From Streptococcus suis (lineage in GTDB: Bacteria; Bacillota; Bacilli; Lactobacillales; Streptococcaceae), in assembly GCA_029593465.1 (NCBI GenBank), contig JAKTNK010000004.1:61332-125331 (forward strand): a stretch of 64,000 nucleotides of DNA. Reading direction: 5' to 3'. The notes under the pieces were generated by a model. The model saw only the letters and a program-made list of their open reading frames with translations. It searched no databases and was not told the DNA's origin. The position numbers and the translations under genes are program-made. This document shows positions 52,193 to 61,687 of the stretch, piece after piece; positions within the stretch are counted from its first letter, which is position 1; each line of letters opens with the position of its first letter.

Positions 52193-53458
52193 CTACCTAG
52201 GAGGGGCCAAGTTTTTCTGTTTGCTGAATAAGGTCAGGGGAAATTGCTGGATGAGACTAATGGCAACGGTGATGGCAAAAGCGGTAATAAATGACGTCCG
52301 CATATGGGTCAGGGCTAGTTCCTGTGAGCCTGTGAGCATGAAGTAAATCCCTCGATAAAAACTCAAACCAGGAATGAGAGGAAAGATACTGGTGGAGAGA
52401 AAAATCGTCATAGGTGCCTTTCGTCTAGCAGCTAGTACCTTAGAAGTCAGAGCCGCAAAGAGACTAGGGATGAAAATAGCGACGATGTTCATGCTAAAAG
52501 TGTCTTCCAAGATTAAGTAGAGGAGCCAAGAAAGAGCTCCAATCACACCGATATCCACTAAATAACGTTTGGGAACATTGTAAGTGATGGAAAAGGCGAT
52601 GGTACCAAGACCAGCAGCCAGTGTTTGAGCTAGAATGCTTAACGAGGAGACACGTTCGGTAGAGAAGGTTCCTGTCATCTGGTCAGCGAAAGGAAGGAGC
52701 TCGGTCATGCTGGCAACCCCAACTGAAATGGAAATACAAGTCATCAAGGCTGACATCAACAGCGTAAAACCAGTGGTAAAGTTATTGTGGGAGATTTCTC
52801 GGATGGCATTCACAAAAAATCCTCCAGGAATCATAATCATCAAAGCACCGAGAATAATGATGCTGCGCGTTTCCCCCAGACCTAGGAAATAAAAGAGATT
52901 AACGGTTAAACTGACGATAGAGCTGGCCAAGATAGTTGTCAAAAAAGGGGTGTGAATACGTGATGAAGCCACTTGGATAAAATAACCGGCCAAAAGACCA
53001 GCGACAGCAGCTGTAAAGGAGTCGATAGGGGAGCTACCAAGGGCTAGAGAAAACCCTCCTGCTCCAAAGAAATAAGCAGCTAAGATAGAAGGTAAAGGAT
53101 AGAGCTGGCTAGTATTAATGTCTTTCAGTTTATGAAAAATATAGGCAGCTGTGACCTTGCTTTTCTTAGAAAGGCTCCGAGAGAGGGCATTGACGGCCTC
53201 AAGCTTTCCTAAATTGATGACGGTTTCATTGACGTTCACGACTTTAGATTCTTGGTAGCCCAGCTGATTGGTGCCAGAAGCGATAATCCCTTGATTAACC
53301 ACATAGACTTCAAATTGCTCAATAGCGAGTGCCTCGGCGATATGGTGCATGGTTGTTTCAATCCGAGACACTTCAGCGCCTGATTCCATAAGAATGCGTC
53401 CAGCTAGGAGTACAGCATCGATTTCATTTTTTAGGTTGGCAACTGGACGATGTTTCAT
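52193..53458 (-). CDS. ThrE-type threonine/serine exporter (DUF1212-DUF3815 fusion)
   Basis: The 421-residue membrane protein has a soluble N-terminal part (about 1-130, LAGRILMESGAEVSRIETTM) and about ten membrane segments in two halves that occur as separate proteins in some Firmicutes; here they are fused. ThrE exports threonine and serine, or dicarboxylate-like substrates in relatives. ATG 53458 follows AGAGGAGAAAATCAT; a longer frame to 53539 overlaps the promoter. TTGTCA, 17 bases and TATAAT on the minus strand near 53506-53534 form that promoter. Confidence 0.85.
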   Translation of the reverse strand: MKHRPVANLKNEIDAVLLAGRILMESGAEVSRIETTMHHIAEALAIEQFEVYVVNQGIIASGTNQLGYQESKVVNVNETVINLGKLEAVNALSRSLSKKSKVTAAYIFHKLKDINTSQLYPLPSILAAYFFGAGGFSLALGSSPIDSFTAAVAGLLAGYFIQVASSRIHTPFLTTILASSIVSLTVNLFYFLGLGETRSIIILGALMIMIPGGFFVNAIREISHNNFTTGFTLLMSALMTCISISVGVASMTELLPFADQMTGTFSTERVSSLSILAQTLAAGLGTIAFSITYNVPKRYLVDIGVIGALSWLLYLILEDTFSMNIVAIFIPSLFAALTSKVLAARRKAPMTIFLSTSIFPLIPGLSFYRGIYFMLTGSQELALTHMRTSFITAFAITVAISLIQQFPLTLFSKQKNLAPPR

Positions 53459-53754
53459 ATGATTTTCTCCTCTAACGGTAAGTCTTTTGCAGTGGTAAGG
53501 TTTAGCTACTATTATAAAAGGAGAAAGCGTTTTTGACAATACTGGATTGCAAAAGAGCCAAATGCCACGGAGAATGCCCAGAAATCTTCCAACTTAGACT
53601 TAAGGGAGCTAAGTGTGAGGACGAGCACCTTAAGGATTTCTTTGTTGCATCATTATCTTGAGTGACGGTTTTAGAATTCTGTAACAAAATGTTTTGACGA
53701 AAGACCAATTTTAGCGTAAAATGGTAAGGAATGATAACATAAGGAGAGTAGGCC

Positions 53755-54336
53755 TTGGAATTAGAAGTATTTGCTGGTCAAGAAAAGAGTGAACTTTCAA
53801 TGATTGAAGTTGCTCGTGCTATTTTAGAAGAACGCGGTCGTGACAAGGAGATGTATTTCAGCGACATGGTGAACGAAATCCAAGTCTATCTTGGAAAAAC
53901 GGATGCTGAGATTCGCGAGTCCCTTCCTTTCTTTTATTCCGATTTAAATAGCGATGGAAGTTTTATCCCGCTTGGAGATAACCGCTGGGGGCTTCGTTCA
54001 TGGTATGCTATTGATGAAATTGATGAAGAAATCTTAACGTTTGAAGAAGAAGGCGAAGATGCTCTTAAACGGAAGAAAAAACGAGTTAATGCCTTCATGG
54101 ACGGTGATGAAGATGCCATCGACTACAATGATGATGATCCTGAAGATGACGATTACGCAACGGAAACAGAAGTCATTGAGTACGATGAAGACAATCCAGA
54201 TGATGAACAATCAGAGGTTGAGTCTTATGATTCAGAGTTAAATGAAATCATCACTGACGACGATGTCGTTGAAGAAGACGTTGACTTAAATGAAGACGAT
54301 GATGATTTTTCAGACGATGAGGATATTGACGATTAA
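53755..54336 (+). CDS. rpoE: RNA polymerase delta subunit
   Basis: The 193-residue protein has an N-terminal HARE-HTH domain (about 14-83, [21 protein letters not shown]) and a very acidic, disordered C-terminal half of Asp/Glu repeats. Delta helps RNA polymerase recycle and sharpens promoter selection and NTP sensing. The start is TTG 53755 behind AAGGAGAG. TTGACG near 53694 and TAAAAT near 53718 form the promoter. Confidence 0.94.
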   Translation: MELEVFAGQEKSELSMIEVARAILEERGRDKEMYFSDMVNEIQVYLGKTDAEIRESLPFFYSDLNSDGSFIPLGDNRWGLRSWYAIDEIDEEILTFEEEGEDALKRKKKRVNAFMDGDEDAIDYNDDDPEDDDYATETEVIEYDEDNPDDEQSEVESYDSELNEIITDDDVVEEDVDLNEDDDDFSDDEDIDD

Positions 54337-54349
54337 GCCTGTCTAATGG

Positions 54350-54450
54350 TTGACAAATGAATGGATTTTATTTATATTAGTTTATGGGCACCTCTTTAGA
54401 GGTTGTAAGAAGCTCCCTAGTCCGTTTACTAGGGGGCATTTTTATTTTTA
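54350..54450 (+). promoter_or_regulatory. pyrG promoter and CTP-responsive attenuator
   Basis: TTGACA (54350-54355), 17 bases, TATATT (54373-54378) and GGGC at the start point (54386). A terminator GCTCCCTAGT/ACTAGGGGGC (54412-54437) with a T-rich tail follows. In B. subtilis and Lactococcus pyrG, low CTP makes polymerase add extra G at the GGGC start; the G tail pairs with the pyrimidine strand of the terminator and prevents its folding. All parts are present here. Confidence 0.85.
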
Positions 54451-54606
54451 GGATTAGAGCTGGGCATTTATGTCAGTCTCTAGTCACTCAAACGTGTTTT
54501 TGAGGTTCCCCTAGTCGAGGAAATGGTTTATCTGACGACGTTAATGTTGGCAACGAGATTGACCTCGTTCTTATTTTTTGGAAAAAACGAAGGAGTTTTT
54601 AGGTAA

Positions 54607-56211
<1,605 letters not shown>

Positions 56212-56223
56212 TCATTAGTTAAG

Positions 56224-56257
56224 AAAGCTGAGCTTGAACTGCTCAGCTTTTCTCTCT
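56224..56257 (+). terminator. pyrG terminator
   Basis: AAAGCTGAGC/GCTCAGCTTT with a seven-base loop, followed by TCTCTCTCT rather than a clean T run. Confidence 0.8.
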
Positions 56258-56318
56258 CTGTAACGTTTTTTGAATCACCTTTTAGAAATTAGCACAGTTA
56301 AATAAGGAGAATAAATCA

Positions 56319-56675
56319 ATGTCGTTAAACTATTTAGAGCTGCCACCAGAAGTGGTCAACGCACTCCATTTGGAGGGGAAAGAAGAGGTAGAGGTCGTGC
56401 TTGATCATCAAGGACTACTGTTTAAAAGTGGCTCGCCAATAACGCACTCTCGTCTGTCTAATTGGGGTCTATTGGCTTGCTCGCTACTGTTAACACTACT
56501 AGTTTATGGGCTTAGTTTTGTTCAAAGTGGCGCTCAGGTGAACTTAGTTGGTAAAATCAGTATCATGAGTTATCTTGTTATGATAGGTTTTCCTGTAGGG
56601 ATGCTTATTTTTGTCATAGGACTCATTCGCAATCGAGACTATTTTAGTGATAATCTAACCAAAGGGGTTTTTTGA
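56319..56675 (+). CDS. Small membrane protein with AbrB-like N terminus
   Basis: The 118-residue protein begins LELPPEVVNALHLEGKEEVEVVLDHQGLLFKS, shown as residues 5-36, a pattern close to SpoVT/AbrB beta-hairpin domains, followed by two membrane helices (about 50-69 and 82-105). AAGGAG precedes ATG 56319. It overlaps the next gene by four bases. Function unknown; a membrane-tethered regulator is possible (inference). Confidence 0.65.
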   Translation: MSLNYLELPPEVVNALHLEGKEEVEVVLDHQGLLFKSGSPITHSRLSNWGLLACSLLLTLLVYGLSFVQSGAQVNLVGKISIMSYLVMIGFPVGMLIFVIGLIRNRDYFSDNLTKGVF

Positions 56676-57487
56676 GGATTTTACCTGTTTTGACAGTTGC
56701 TTTGACTCTGATTGTTGGGTTACTGTTGTTGGGAGTGGCTTGGTTGCTTCATCAAGTGTTTCTTGGCGCCTCCTTTGATCATTTGACGGCTAGTATGATT
56801 TTTTTAACCTTGTCATTTGCCCTTAATAACCTGCTCCTCCAACTATCTAAAGAAATCAAGGCTAGTTGGCTAGGCCAGCTTTTCACGGTGGTGATTATCA
56901 GCGGTGTTTTACTGGCTATGGCTACCAATAGTAACAAGAAGTGGTGGCAAGTTAATTTAAGTTTTTTAGGAACTGAGAATGCCAATGATGCATGGGGATT
57001 TAACCTAACGCTGATTTTGTCTGCCTTTATCTTTTTCGCTTTTGTGGATTATCTTTTTGTGGCCCTCAAGCAGCGCTTTCCAAACTCCAAGCGCTTGCTT
57101 ATCCTGAGGGTACTCTTATCCCTCTTAGCTGTTGATTTGGGCTTGGTGGGCTATTTCCCTAATAATGCCTCATCACATGTCATTCACACGCGTTTTGCAG
57201 GCTATCTTGTTTACTTGATTATTGCCTTAATTATCAGCGTGCCTTGGCTCTTGCCAAAAGCGGATAAGGACTTTGCCTTGTCTTCCTATGCCGTAGGCTT
57301 AGTTCTGATACTGGTGGAAATCGCCTATCAAGGAATCGGTTACCTATCGCTTACCTCTTTTGAAATTATTGCCTTTTTATTAGCTTTTACCTGGGTTTTT
57401 AGATTGCTTAATCGTCTACAGGAACTTATCTCCACTAATCGAAAAGTCTTCACGTTAAAGCTGACATCTGAAAGGACAAACAATTGA
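56672..57487 (+). CDS. DUF998-like multi-span membrane protein
   Basis: The 271-residue protein has about seven membrane helices. GYFPNNASSHVIHTRFAGY (about 160-180) with its conserved His residues looks like the DUF998 signature loop. The start is TTG 56672, overlapping the TGA of the previous gene, so both are made together. No enzyme motif beyond that. Function unknown. Confidence 0.65.
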   Translation: MRILPVLTVALTLIVGLLLLGVAWLLHQVFLGASFDHLTASMIFLTLSFALNNLLLQLSKEIKASWLGQLFTVVIISGVLLAMATNSNKKWWQVNLSFLGTENANDAWGFNLTLILSAFIFFAFVDYLFVALKQRFPNSKRLLILRVLLSLLAVDLGLVGYFPNNASSHVIHTRFAGYLVYLIIALIISVPWLLPKADKDFALSSYAVGLVLILVEIAYQGIGYLSLTSFEIIAFLLAFTWVFRLLNRLQELISTNRKVFTLKLTSERTNN

Positions 57488-57569
57488 GTAGCTTGCAAGT
57501 GGAGATTTTGCTTGACTAGAAAGCTGGAAGAATACTATCAATCTTTGTCAGCTGAATATTGTCAAAAAA

Positions 57570-57600
57570 GTGAAAGAGTGAGAAGCTCTTTTCTTTTTTG
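57570..57600 (+). terminator. Likely terminator of the membrane-protein pair
   Basis: AAAGAG/CTCTTT with a seven-base loop, then TCTTTTTT, about 85 bases after the DUF998-like gene. Confidence 0.6.
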
Positions 57601-57623
57601 ACAAATATCAGTACAATAGAGAC

Positions 57624-58541
57624 ATGAAAAAAAGAATGGTTTTACTAACTTTATTGACCTTCCTACTTCTTGTTTTTGCAGCAGCTAGTAGCTACTTTTT
57701 CTATGTTGCTCAAATAAGGTCTGAAAAAGCCTTTATCAATCACAAGCCAAGAACGCCGGATAACGCTCTTTATCACCGTGAAAAGCAGTTCGAAAAACTC
57801 CCCAAAGAAAAACGATACCTGACTCATCAGGGTTTGAAACAAGTTGCCTGGTATGTTCCAGCAGCGAAAGCCTCCTCCAAAACAGTTATTGCTGTTCATG
57901 GTTTTGCCAATAGCAAAGCCAATATGAAACCCTATGCAGACCTCTTTCATGAGTTAGGCTATAATGTCCTTATCCCTGACAACATCGCACATGGTGACAG
58001 TCAAGGGAAGGTGATTGGATACGGGTGGAAGGATAAAGACAATATTATCCAATGGAGCAAGGCTCTTCTTAATGATAATCCCAAACAAACCATCACTCTT
58101 TTTGGTGTTTCCATGGGAGGAGCGACAGTGATGATGGCGAGCGGTGAGAAACTTCCTAAACAAGTCACAGCGATTATCGAAGATTGTGGCTACTCATCCG
58201 TCTGGGAGGAATTAGCTCACCAGGCCAAGGAAATGTACGGTCTTCCCGCATTTCCAATCCTATATGGTGTATCAGGCTTATCAAAAGTTGCTGCCGGCTT
58301 TACATATGCGGAAGCTAGCTCAGTGAAACAATTGGCTAAAAATCATCTGCCGACGCTCTTTATCCATGGCGATGCGGATACCTTTGTGCCCACCAAAATG
58401 GTCTACGCCAATTATGCTGCTAGCCAGGGACCAAAGGAACTTTATCTTGTCAAAGGCGCTAAACACGCTAAGTCTTTTGAGCAAAATCCTGTTGTTTACC
58501 AAGAGAAAATTGCATCTTTTTTGAAAAAATATCAAAAATAG
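57624..58541 (+). CDS. Alpha/beta hydrolase, membrane-anchored
   Basis: The 305-residue protein has an N-terminal membrane anchor (about 5-27) and an alpha/beta hydrolase domain: oxyanion region VIAVHGFANS, nucleophile elbow GVSMGGAT with Ser near 170, Asp in IHGDADTFVP and His in KGAKHAKS. The pattern is that of the BAAT/S9-like extracellular esterases of streptococci. TACAAT six bases before ATG suggests a leaderless mRNA. Substrate unknown. Confidence 0.88.
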   Translation: MKKRMVLLTLLTFLLLVFAAASSYFFYVAQIRSEKAFINHKPRTPDNALYHREKQFEKLPKEKRYLTHQGLKQVAWYVPAAKASSKTVIAVHGFANSKANMKPYADLFHELGYNVLIPDNIAHGDSQGKVIGYGWKDKDNIIQWSKALLNDNPKQTITLFGVSMGGATVMMASGEKLPKQVTAIIEDCGYSSVWEELAHQAKEMYGLPAFPILYGVSGLSKVAAGFTYAEASSVKQLAKNHLPTLFIHGDADTFVPTKMVYANYAASQGPKELYLVKGAKHAKSFEQNPVVYQEKIASFLKKYQK

Positions 58542-58543
58542 TA

Positions 58544-58572
58544 TTGACACCTATCTTAACAACTGTTATAAT
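58544..58572 (+). promoter_or_regulatory. tRNA-Leu promoter
   Basis: TTGACA, exactly 17 bases, TATAAT with extended TG; close to the ideal promoter. Starts three bases after the hydrolase stop. Confidence 0.9.
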
Positions 58573-58592
58573 ATTTTTTGTTGTTAAGAACA

Positions 58593-58678
58593 GCGGAAAT
58601 GGCGGAATTGGCAGACGCGCAGGACTAAGGATCCTGTGACCGCTTTAGGTCGTGGGGGTTCAAGTCCCCCTTTCCGCA
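58593..58678 (+). tRNA. tRNA-Leu (anticodon AAG)
   Basis: The 86-base gene has acceptor stem GCGGAAA/TTTCCGC with discriminator A, a D arm with GGCGGAATTGGC, anticodon stem CAGGA/TCCTG with loop CTAAGGA (anticodon AAG, reads CUU), a long class II variable arm, and T arm GGGGGTTCAAGTCCCCC. CCA is not encoded. It is a single tRNA with its own promoter and terminator. Confidence 0.95.
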
Positions 58679-58682
58679 TCGT

Positions 58683-58713
58683 AAACCCAAGTCCTAGGAC
58701 TTGGGTTTTGTTT
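58683..58713 (+). terminator. tRNA-Leu terminator
   Basis: AAACCCAAGTCC/GGACTTGGGTTT, 12 bp with a two-base loop, followed by TGTTTTT. Confidence 0.92.
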
Positions 58714-58833
58714 TTGATGAATCAACTAGTACTGTTCGGCAGTGAGCTCAGTGACTGAGTACGTGATATTTTTCTCAATTTTAGGATTTAGAAAACGCTT
58801 AATTTATAAGAAAACTGGTTTTTTACCCTTAAT

Positions 58834-58844
58834 TGTGCTAGAAT
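58834..58844 (+). promoter_or_regulatory. fba promoter region
   Basis: TGCTAGAAT is an extended -10-like element about 50 bases before fba. GAAAACGCTT near 58791 is a weak cre-like match. The rest of 58714-58893 holds nothing I can name. Confidence 0.45.
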
Positions 58845-58893
58845 ATAGAAGGTAAAGGGGCTTGACCCCAAAAATATAGAGGAGGCCTTTATA

Positions 58894-59775
58894 ATGGCAA
58901 TCGTTTCAGCAGAAAAATTCGTCCAAGCAGCTCGTGACAACGGCTATGCTGTAGGTGGATTTAACACAAACAACCTTGAGTGGACACAAGCTATCTTACG
59001 TGCAGCGGAAAGCAAACAAGCTCCAGTTCTTATCCAAACATCAATGGGTGCTGCTAAATACATGGGTGGTTACAAAGTGTGTCAATCACTTATTGCTAAC
59101 CTTGTAGAGTCAATGGGTATTACTGTACCAGTTGCTATCCACCTTGACCACGGTCACTACGAAGATGCACTTGAATGTATCGAAGTGGGTTACACATCAA
59201 TCATGTTTGATGGTTCACACCTTCCAATCGAAGAAAACCTTGCAAAAGCGAAAGAAGTTGTTGAATTAGCACATGCTAAAGGTGTTTCAGTTGAAGCAGA
59301 AGTTGGTACTATCGGTGGTGAAGAAGATGGAATCATCGGTAGCGGTGAGCTTGCTCCAGTTGAAGATGCCAAAGCGATGGTTGAAACTGGTATCGACTTC
59401 TTGGCAGCTGGTATCGGTAACATCCACGGACCTTACCCAGAAAACTGGGCAGGACTTGACCTTGATCATTTGAAGAAATTGACAGATGCTGTACCAGGTT
59501 TCCCAATCGTTCTTCATGGTGGTTCAGGTATCCCTGATGAGCAAATTCAAGAAGCGATTAAACTTGGTGTTGCTAAAGTTAACGTTAATACTGAGAGCCA
59601 AATCGCCTTCTCTAACGCAACACGTGCCTTTGCTCGTGCCTACGATGCAGATGAAGCAACTTACGATGCTAAAAAACTCTTCGACCCACGTAAATTCTTG
59701 GCAGATGGTATTAAGGCTGTTCAAGGTGCTGTTGAAGAACGTATTGACGTATTTGGATCAGCGAACAAAGCTTAA
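58894..59775 (+). CDS. fba: Class II fructose-bisphosphate aldolase
   Basis: The 293-residue glycolytic enzyme splits fructose 1,6-bisphosphate using Zn2+. Zinc ligands are in IHLDHGHYED (first His), VEAEVGTIGGEEDG and the GNIHGPYP and VLHGGSGIPD motifs, which also bind phosphate. Codon use is strongly biased, as for highly expressed genes. A GGAGG site precedes ATG 58894, and a strong terminator follows. It is the last core gene before the accessory block. Confidence 0.96.
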   Translation: MAIVSAEKFVQAARDNGYAVGGFNTNNLEWTQAILRAAESKQAPVLIQTSMGAAKYMGGYKVCQSLIANLVESMGITVPVAIHLDHGHYEDALECIEVGYTSIMFDGSHLPIEENLAKAKEVVELAHAKGVSVEAEVGTIGGEEDGIIGSGELAPVEDAKAMVETGIDFLAAGIGNIHGPYPENWAGLDLDHLKKLTDAVPGFPIVLHGGSGIPDEQIQEAIKLGVAKVNVNTESQIAFSNATRAFARAYDADEATYDAKKLFDPRKFLADGIKAVQGAVEERIDVFGSANKA

Positions 59776-59844
59776 TTATTAAAATTTGCGGAACGATATC
59801 TTATCGTGAGCAGAGAAAGAGTAATTTTAAAATAGTTAACGTTT

Positions 59845-59873
59845 AAGGATTTTCTTTGGAAAATCCTTTTTCT
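59845..59873 (+). terminator. fba terminator
   Basis: AAGGATTTTC/GAAAATCCTT, a 10-bp stem with a four-base loop and T run. Confidence 0.92.
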
Positions 59874-60237
59874 GAGTTCATTAATACTTAAGGGAAATCA
59901 AAATCTGAAATGTCTGCATGCTCTATGAACAGTTGGTTTCAAATCAGACTAATGCAAGTTATGGATCAATTCTTGTAGTTTATTAATGACGTTTTCAAGA
60001 GTTTTAAAAGCTTTATTTTTTAAATCCTATCTTGTGAATACAACACTGTACTTGTTCAATAGTAATCATCTCAGGTGTATACGAGTTATTTTTTGAGAGC
60101 ATTATTAGATGGATTGAATGCGTCTGTGATAAGGACTTAACACTGTACCTTTTAGAGCTAATTTGATATCTGTGAATCAGTTACACTAAACTGGACATAC
60201 CCAAGATTTGTAGTGAGGAAATAGAGGAGGTACTAAA
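59874..60237. other. AT-rich spacer at the core/accessory border
   Basis: No supported gene. ACACTGTAC is repeated in direct orientation near 60043 and 60140. The composition changes from core-like to AT-rich here, marking the left border of the accessory block. Confidence 0.5.
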
Positions 60238-61137
60238 ATGAGTATTGTACTAGCGTCGCGTTTTAAAGGTCGACGTAAAGAATTGAAGCTATCGCAAAAA
60301 GAATTAGCAAAAGGAATTTGTGAACAAAGTCAAATTAGTCGCATTGAACAGGGGAATTACACTCCTGGTGCAGAATTATTGTATTTATTATCTAAACGTA
60401 TGTCAGTTCCAATGGAATACTTTTTTGATAACAGTATGAATATAAGCCATAATGATTTTTCCCAGTTTAAAAGAATTGTAGAGAGTTTTTTAGAAAAGAG
60501 GGATTACAATTCAATTCACTACCTTTACAATCTTGAAAAAAGTAAGCCAAATAATCTAACACTTGAAGATAAGATTTATATGGATTGGGTTAGGGCACTG
60601 GTAAAATTTTATTGTTTAGACGAAAAAAAAGAAGCTATCACTCTGTTAAAAGACATGATGATAATACTAACAAACTCAGACATTAATTTTATACGTATTA
60701 TCAATACGTTATCAAACTTTTATCATGAGATAGGAGATAATCGTTTTTTCGAAGACATTTACAAGGTAATTCAACAACAAATACAGAGCTTTACCTTTAG
60801 AACATTGGAAGAGTTGAAACAATTTGTAAAAGTGAAGTACAATATATCACGATATTTATGGCTAGAAGGAAATATTAAACAAGCAGAAAGTGAAGTTAAA
60901 AGTGCTATTAAGATTTGTCAAGACAATAGTATCTTTTTTCATCTTGGACATTTATACTGTTTGTTAGGAAATGTTACCGAAGATTTAGCAGGAGGTAGTT
61001 CAGCCGTACCCTATTATAAAAATTCCTATTTCTTTTATCGATTTGAAGAAAATATTAATATGGCTGATAAACTTAATGAGTATATTCAAAAATTATTATG
61101 TGAAGCACCAGACTCCAAACTTGAGAGAAGTGAGTAA
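60238..61137 (+). CDS. RRNPP-family (PlcR/TprA/Rgg-like) peptide-responsive regulator
   Basis: The 299-residue cytosolic protein has an N-terminal Xre-type HTH (residues 7-60, RRKELKLSQKELAKGICEQS, SRIEQGNYTPG) and a C-terminal domain of about eight helical TPR-like repeats (about 70-290) that in the family binds an imported pheromone. The HTH wording is closest to PlcR, TprA and ComR. GAGGAGG precedes ATG 60238. It is directly followed by a pheromone-like peptide gene and a lanthipeptide unit, so it is the probable quorum-sensing switch for them. Confidence 0.88.
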   Translation: MSIVLASRFKGRRKELKLSQKELAKGICEQSQISRIEQGNYTPGAELLYLLSKRMSVPMEYFFDNSMNISHNDFSQFKRIVESFLEKRDYNSIHYLYNLEKSKPNNLTLEDKIYMDWVRALVKFYCLDEKKEAITLLKDMMIILTNSDINFIRIINTLSNFYHEIGDNRFFEDIYKVIQQQIQSFTFRTLEELKQFVKVKYNISRYLWLEGNIKQAESEVKSAIKICQDNSIFFHLGHLYCLLGNVTEDLAGGSSAVPYYKNSYFFYRFEENINMADKLNEYIQKLLCEAPDSKLERSE

Positions 61138-61203
61138 TCAGATTAGTATGATAGGGATTTTTGTGAGCGTTTGTAAGATGTGGTTGGGTGCCCCATCTAA
61201 ATG

Positions 61204-61303
61204 ATATTTTGTATTATAGTTTTTTATCTCAAAATATGCAGATAGTGTTTTTTTAAAAAAAAGCATAAAAGGTATTGTTAAGACAAATTGAAAGTAGTAA
61301 AAT
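61204..61303 (+). promoter_or_regulatory. Promoter and candidate regulator site of the pheromone-lanthipeptide operon
   Basis: TTGTTA (61275-61280), 17 bases, TAAAAT (61298-61303), start near 61310. Upstream ATATTTTG (61204-61211) and CAAAATAT (61230-61237) form an 8-bp inverted repeat with an 18-base spacer, about 38 bases before the -35, a fitting activator site. Confidence 0.6.
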
Positions 61304-61332
61304 TTCTATAAATAAAAGGAGGGGCACTGGTT

Positions 61333-61470
61333 ATGAAGTATTTATTTAAAAAGTTTGGCTTAATTTTTGTTTTTATATTAGGGTTAAACCTTTTTAGTCA
61401 ATCGTTACATCTATATAACGAACAAGGGATAGATCCTGATTACTCTAATAGAATTGTTAAATTATACTAA
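61333..61470 (+). CDS. Secreted pheromone-like peptide precursor
   Basis: The 45-residue peptide has a basic N terminus (MKYLFKKFG), a hydrophobic export segment (LIFVFILGLNLF, 10-21) and a polar C-terminal part ending SNRIVKLY. This is the design of Phr/PapR/SHP prepheromones: export, trimming and re-import of a short C-terminal peptide. AAAGGAGGGG lies 8 bases before the ATG. The gene sits between the RRNPP regulator and the lanthipeptide precursor on the same strand. Which residues form the mature signal cannot be told. Confidence 0.7.
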   Translation: MKYLFKKFGLIFVFILGLNLFSQSLHLYNEQGIDPDYSNRIVKLY

Positions 61471-61489
61471 AGAAAAAGAGGATAAAATA

Positions 61490-61588
61490 ATGGAAGCATT
61501 GATGTCATTGGAATTATTACCATCAGAAGAAATTATTGTAGCAGGTGAAAGTGTCTGTAAATGGACTTGCTCTTGGACAACTTGGTAG
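61490..61588 (+). CDS. Lanthipeptide-like precursor peptide
   Basis: The 32-residue peptide has an acidic leader (MEALMSLELLPSEEIIVAGE) and a core SVCKWTCSWTTW with two Cys, five Ser/Thr and three Trp. The L-x-L-E-L-L helix of the leader resembles class III leaders. The core's density of Cys, Ser and Thr and the LanKC-like synthetase 100 bases downstream make it the substrate. AGAGGA lies 6-11 bases before ATG 61490. No GG cleavage site is present, in line with class III/IV peptides. It is among the shorter precursors of the class. Confidence 0.75.
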   Translation: MEALMSLELLPSEEIIVAGESVCKWTCSWTTW

Positions 61589-61639
61589 TTGTGTAAGATT
61601 GTGTTAATTTATAAGTGCTCTTTCATTTATTTAAAAACT

Positions 61640-61663
61640 AAGCGCTTATTAAGCGCTTTTCTT
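61640..61663 (+). terminator. Partial terminator between precursor and synthetase genes
   Basis: AAGCGC/GCGCTT with a seven-base loop and a short T tail. Such leaky terminators between lanA and the modification genes give excess precursor over enzyme. Confidence 0.7.
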
Positions 61664-61687
61664 GTATAACGAGATAGAGGAAGTCGT

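Noticed and set aside
60013-60190. Minus-strand open stretch (ends CCIHKIGFKK) between fba and the RRNPP regulator
   Set aside because: Under 60 codons, no start signal and no recognisable family; could be a decayed gene but nothing supports it.
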